In this document: one piece after another, positions 60,856 to 64,000 of the stretch | Numbering within the stretch: the stretch's first letter is position 1 | Layout: every line of letters begins with the position of its first letter | Assembly (NCBI RefSeq): GCF_000019185.1 | Contig: NC_010334.1 | Location: 1,860,001 to 1,924,000 of the forward strand | Direction of reading: 5' to 3' | Origin: Shewanella halifaxensis HAW-EB4 | Lineage (GTDB): Bacteria; Pseudomonadota; Gammaproteobacteria; Enterobacterales; Shewanellaceae | DNA: 64,000 bases | The notes under the pieces: model-generated | Told to the model about the DNA's origin: nothing | The model's database searches: none | What the model saw: only the letters and a program-made list of their open reading frames with translations | Program-made: the position numbers and the translations under genes

Positions 60856-60884
60856 AAAAAAGGCATCCAACTGGATGCCTTTTT
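60856..60884. terminator. bidirectional intrinsic terminator
   Basis: AGGCATCC/GGATGCCT stem, loop AACT, flanked by five As and five Ts; lies between the acetyltransferase gene and the convergent symporter gene. Confidence 0.9.
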
Positions 60885-60945
60885 ATTCATGCAGCTCTTA
60901 AAGCCAGTGCGTTGCTCGCTTAATGAGCCATTTTAGCTATGAAAA

Positions 60946-62271
60946 TTAGCTCAGTTTATTCTCTTCAGCGTGTACCTGAGCGTTAAAGCCTGGAGCGACT
61001 TTACCTGCTTGGGTGTCATTAAATACCGCTTCATTAAACTCATTCTCAGATTTAGCAATCACCACTGTTGCGACCGTATCGCCAGTCACGTTAACTGCGG
61101 TGCGCACCATATCAAGTAGTCTATCCACACCAATAATTAGCGCGATACCTTCAACAGGCAAGCCAACTTGGTTTAGTACCATGGCTAACATGATAAGACC
61201 CACACCGGGTACACCCGCCGTACCGATAGAGGCAAGCGTTGCGGTCACAACAACCATGGCGTAATCGGTAATGGTTAGTTCGATACCAAATACTTGGGCA
61301 ATAAATACGGTTGCGACGCCTTGCATAATTGCCGTGCCATCCATGTTAATGGTTGCACCCAGTGGCAAGGTAAAAGAAGCAATCTTATTATCAACGCCCA
61401 TACGGTGTTCAGCAGTTTCAATGGTCACTGGCAATGTGGCGTTTGAGCTGGCCGTGCTGAATGCAAATAGTTGTACGTCGCGAATTTTGCGAATAAAAGT
61501 CAACGGGTTAAGTCCTGAAAACACTTTAAGCAACGTTGGGTAAACAACAAATGCATGGATCAACAAGACGCCAAGTACAACGAAGAAGTATTTGACCACA
61601 CTACCAAAGGTTTCCATCCCCAGTGTGAGTGCAAGTTTTGCCATTAGGGCGAACACACCGTATGGAGCAAGCTGCATGATCAGTGTAACAACACGCATGA
61701 TCACTTCGTTAAGGTCGTTAAACAACGCTGCAACGCGTGCACCGCGCTCGCCAATATGTGAGATAGCAAAACCGAAGATTACTGCAAATATGATGATCTG
61801 CAGCATATTACCTTCACTCATCGCATGCAGTGGGTTAGTCGGGACAAGGTTAATCAGTACATCAGAAAGGCTTGGCGCCTGCTTGACGTCAAACTGCATG
61901 CCCTCAGTCACCATGCTGGCATTACCAGGGTGAACCGCAATGGCAACAAGAATCGCCATTGAAAGTGCAATTGCAGTCGTAAACAGGTAAAACGCGATGG
62001 TTTTGCCGCCTAAACGGCCCACTTTAGAGGGTTCACTTAGCGAACAAGTACCGCAGACTAGTGAAACAAAGACAAGAGGAACAACAAGCATTTTTAAGCT
62101 TGAGATAAAGATAGTACCGATTACATTTAGCACACCCTCGCTGATGTACTCTTTGACAAAGTCACTCTCTGGAAACAGATTGCGTAATAAGAGTCCAAGA
62201 ATAATACCGGTAAACATACCGATTATAATCTTACTCGTGAGACCGAGTTTTTTGGTTTTCGTAGCAGACAT
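60946..62271 (-). CDS. dicarboxylate/amino acid:cation symporter (DAACS family)
   Basis: A 441-residue inner-membrane symporter of the GltP/DctA/GltPh fold. Key elements are the serine-rich hairpin AFSTASSNATLPVTIE, ion site GATINMDGTA, second hairpin GTAGVPGVGLIML and the substrate Asp/Asn region DRLLDMVRTAVNVTGD. It imports aspartate, glutamate or C4-dicarboxylates with H+ or Na+; RTAVNVTGD is compatible with both groups and the substrate is left open. The start is the ATG at 62271 behind AGGAAG; the longer frame to 62325 adds 18 polar residues with no ribosome site. Confidence 0.92.
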   Translation of the reverse strand: MSATKTKKLGLTSKIIIGMFTGIILGLLLRNLFPESDFVKEYISEGVLNVIGTIFISSLKMLVVPLVFVSLVCGTCSLSEPSKVGRLGGKTIAFYLFTTAIALSMAILVAIAVHPGNASMVTEGMQFDVKQAPSLSDVLINLVPTNPLHAMSEGNMLQIIIFAVIFGFAISHIGERGARVAALFNDLNEVIMRVVTLIMQLAPYGVFALMAKLALTLGMETFGSVVKYFFVVLGVLLIHAFVVYPTLLKVFSGLNPLTFIRKIRDVQLFAFSTASSNATLPVTIETAEHRMGVDNKIASFTLPLGATINMDGTAIMQGVATVFIAQVFGIELTITDYAMVVVTATLASIGTAGVPGVGLIMLAMVLNQVGLPVEGIALIIGVDRLLDMVRTAVNVTGDTVATVVIAKSENEFNEAVFNDTQAGKVAPGFNAQVHAEENKLS

Positions 62272-62489
62272 AGTGCTTCCTGTATAATTTTTATGCTTTT
62301 CAATTTGCGTCATAAAGCCTAACAAGAAAGTGTCACCGAGGAAATGGTGTAGAAGTTAAAGTTTTGATTGAATATAGTAAATAAATAATGGTTTATTGTG
62401 GAAAGGTTATGGTTAAATTGTGTAATGTAGGTGTTTGGGTGATCAAGGTATTGCCGAAAATAATAATTTGAGTAACAGGGAGTCTGACC

Positions 62490-64000
62490 ATGAAGTCAGC
62501 TTATAGCACTTTTATTGCGTTAATATGGTCGTTTTTCCTTATAGGTTGTAGTGGGGGCGGCAGCATTTCAACCGATCCAGACAACCCTAATCCACCAGAG
62601 CCGACAGAGGTTGTTACTGTCACACTTTCAATTTCAAACACAGAATCCATTAAAGCTGAGGAACCAGCTGAAGTTACCGCAGTTGTTACCAGCTCTCTCA
62701 ATGGCCCTTTGGCTGGAAAGCTTGTGACTTTTAAACTTGATAACGGCTCAATAGGAACCTTTGTCCCCGGTATTGGTACAGATAAGACCGATGGTAATGG
62801 TACAGCTAAAGTCTTATTAGCCACTTCAAATATTCCTGGTGCGGGCTCATTAACCGTGGAGGTCGCTGGATATAGTGATGTGGTGTCTGAACCATTGGTT
62901 TTTGTCATGGAAGGTGACGGTGGTGAAGTGAGCAATGGCGCATCAATCGTTGTGTCATTAACAGATACTAATGGCGCACCTATTGATGCTATTACGACAA
63001 CGATACCAGGTAAGGTTACGGCAACAGTGAGTGGTATTAATAAACCCTCTATTGTGACCTTTGAAACAAGCATTGGTGATCTTCCTATCAAATCTGCAGT
63101 AACCGATGCAAATGGTAAAGCAACTGTTGATATTTATGCGGGCAGTACGCTGGGCGCAGGAGAAGTGATTGCTTCACTTTCAAGTGGTGAAGAGGGCAAA
63201 GCGGTCGTAGTCGTTGGTGCAACAAACGTCGTAATGGGCAGTGGTACGCCTTTTGAAGAAGGTGTTGCAAATGTCAGTGTTGATGAACTAACCGCTGGCG
63301 GTACTGCAACAATCTCGGTTGCAATTCAAGATGAAAATGGTAATCCTTTTACTCAACCTGTCGATGTTAATTTTTCTTCAACCTGTTCAACTAAACCAAG
63401 CCCAGAAGCAGAGATTAGTTCTCCAGTCCCTTCAGTCAATGGTGTGGCGACCACCACTTATTTAGCAAAGGGATGTAAAGGGGATGATGCGATTAATGTG
63501 ACTGCTAATGCTGGAGGATTGAACTTAGCGGCAACGGCAACCATTAAAGTATTAGCCGCTGATGTAGGGAGTATCGTATTTCTATCTGCTACCCCTCAAA
63601 ATATCAGTATTCTAGGTACTGGCGGCGTAGAGTCATCAGTTGTTCAATTTAAGGTATTAGATACAAATAGTAACCCTGTTAGTAATCAAGCTGTGTCTTT
63701 TAAGCTCAACACCGATGTTGGTGGAATTAGTTTAGATCCTGAAACAGCAACAACTAACAATCAAGGTATTGCACAAACTGTGGTGAGAACGGGTACGGTT
63801 GCAACGTCAGTACGTGTAACAGGGACTGTAGTCGATTCTAATCCTGTCATTTCGAGTCAGTCGAGTGAGCTTGTGGTGTCTACAGGGATCCCAGATCAAG
63901 ATAGCTTCTCGTTATCTGCTTCAGTATTAAATGCCGAAGGGTGGGATGTTGATGGAACAGAGGTTAGTGTCACAGCTCGCTTGGCAGATGCATTTAACAA
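62490..64000 (+). CDS. large Ig-like-repeat surface lipoprotein, 5' part
   Basis: An open frame of 503 codons that continues past the window end. It starts with a lipoprotein signal (IALIWSFFLIGC, lipid-modified Cys about residue 20) and a Gly/Pro-rich spacer (SGGGSISTDPDNPNPPEPTE). Several bacterial Ig-like (Big_1, invasin/intimin type) domains of about 95-105 residues follow, recognisable from recurring TDANGKATV-, TDGNGTAKV- and TNNQGIAQT-like motifs. A Cys pair occurs near residues 295-330. Such repeats build rod-like adhesins. Divergent from the symporter gene. The full length and C-terminal domain lie outside the window. Confidence 0.85.
   Translation, partial: MKSAYSTFIALIWSFFLIGCSGGGSISTDPDNPNPPEPTEVVTVTLSISNTESIKAEEPAEVTAVVTSSLNGPLAGKLVTFKLDNGSIGTFVPGIGTDKTDGNGTAKVLLATSNIPGAGSLTVEVAGYSDVVSEPLVFVMEGDGGEVSNGASIVVSLTDTNGAPIDAITTTIPGKVTATVSGINKPSIVTFETSIGDLPIKSAVTDANGKATVDIYAGSTLGAGEVIASLSSGEEGKAVVVVGATNVVMGSGTPFEEGVANVSVDELTAGGTATISVAIQDENGNPFTQPVDVNFSSTCSTKPSPEAEISSPVPSVNGVATTTYLAKGCKGDDAINVTANAGGLNLAATATIKVLAADVGSIVFLSATPQNISILGTGGVESSVVQFKVLDTNSNPVSNQAVSFKLNTDVGGISLDPETATTNNQGIAQTVVRTGTVATSVRVTGTVVDSNPVISSQSSELVVSTGIPDQDSFSLSASVLNAEGWDVDGTEVSVTARLADAFN

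Noticed and set aside
62501..63091. 196-codon minus-strand frame opposite the Ig-repeat lipoprotein
   Set aside because: The plus strand encodes a lipobox and Ig-like domains without interruption to the window end; the minus frame is a Pro/Ser/Thr-rich shadow.
1..64000. CRISPR arrays, insertion sequences, prophage, tRNA or rRNA genes
   Set aside because: No spaced identical direct repeats, transposase or integrase motifs, TTCGANTC-type tRNA arms in a foldable context, or rRNA segments were seen. This was by eye; tRNAscan-SE or a CRISPR finder would be decisive.

Overview
This window reads as a contiguous chromosomal segment of a marine-type gammaproteobacterium, most likely Shewanella or a close relative. 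The evidence is the gene order combined with protein content: acpH-queA-tgt-yajC-secD-secF, suhB/trmJ-cysE-iscRSUA-hscBA-fdx-iscX, and ybaN-apt-dnaX-ybaB-recR-htpG-adk-hemH-gsk are the enterobacterial/Vibrio/Shewanella blocks. They are interrupted by genes typical of Shewanella, such as a CstA-BtsSR cassette, a large TonB receptor and CheV. No tRNA, rRNA, CRISPR array, insertion sequence or prophage was recognised. The genus is an inference; no database search was run.

Layout. 1-10.6 kb: an ABC exporter (minus), then Ada/AlkA fusion + Ogt (alkylation repair), a DEAD-box helicase, a dual-specificity-type phosphatase, a phospholipase-D lipoprotein, CheV and the Na+/Ser-Thr symporter SstT. 10.6-13.4 kb: a broken Tat-leader gene, a small unknown protein, an RluA-type pseudouridine synthase, AcpH and a 57-residue microprotein. 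13.5-19.1 kb: queuosine genes and the SecDF-YajC translocon. 19.3-21.7 kb: DUF2007, rhodanese, siroheme synthase and YaeQ. 21.7-25.7 kb: a CstA-family transporter with a LytS/LytTR two-component system; the transporter promoter carries direct repeats resembling the BtsR (YehT) site. 25.9-28.3 kb: YecH, PilZ, PsiE and SuhB. 28.4-36.1 kb: trmJ, cysE and the whole Isc iron-sulfur assembly operon, with a type-1 IscR site in front and a strong hairpin plus T-tract between hscB and hscA. 36.2-42.2 kb: a His-rich microprotein, ndk, a TonB-dependent receptor with a long AT-rich leader, a DksA-type zinc finger protein and dusC.

The most interesting locus is 42.5-44.7 kb. It holds a secreted precursor carrying twelve EGKCG motifs, a DUF692 (MNIO) iron enzyme and a DUF2063 partner. 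This matches the recently described HvfABC/bufferin-type copper-binding RiPP systems, in which cysteines in EGKCG are converted to oxazolone/thioamide. It is therefore a new-to-science family only in the recent sense, but this precursor has an unusually regular 5 x 17-residue repeat array. Two hairpins separate the precursor gene from the enzyme genes, which suggests more precursor than enzyme.

44.8-60.8 kb: a 39-residue membrane microprotein, ybaN, apt, and dnaX with a complete programmed -1 frameshift signal (Shine-Dalgarno-like element, A AAA AAG, stem-loop, prompt stop in the -1 frame). ybaB follows, then an accessory islet (acyltransferase, Sel1-repeat protein, unknown membrane protein) splitting ybaB from recR. 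Next come htpG behind a consensus heat-shock sigma-32 promoter, the CnoX co-chaperone, adk, hemH, gsk and a sugar O-acetyltransferase. 60.9-64 kb: a dicarboxylate/amino-acid symporter, then the first 1.5 kb of a large Ig-like-repeat lipoprotein that runs off the window end.
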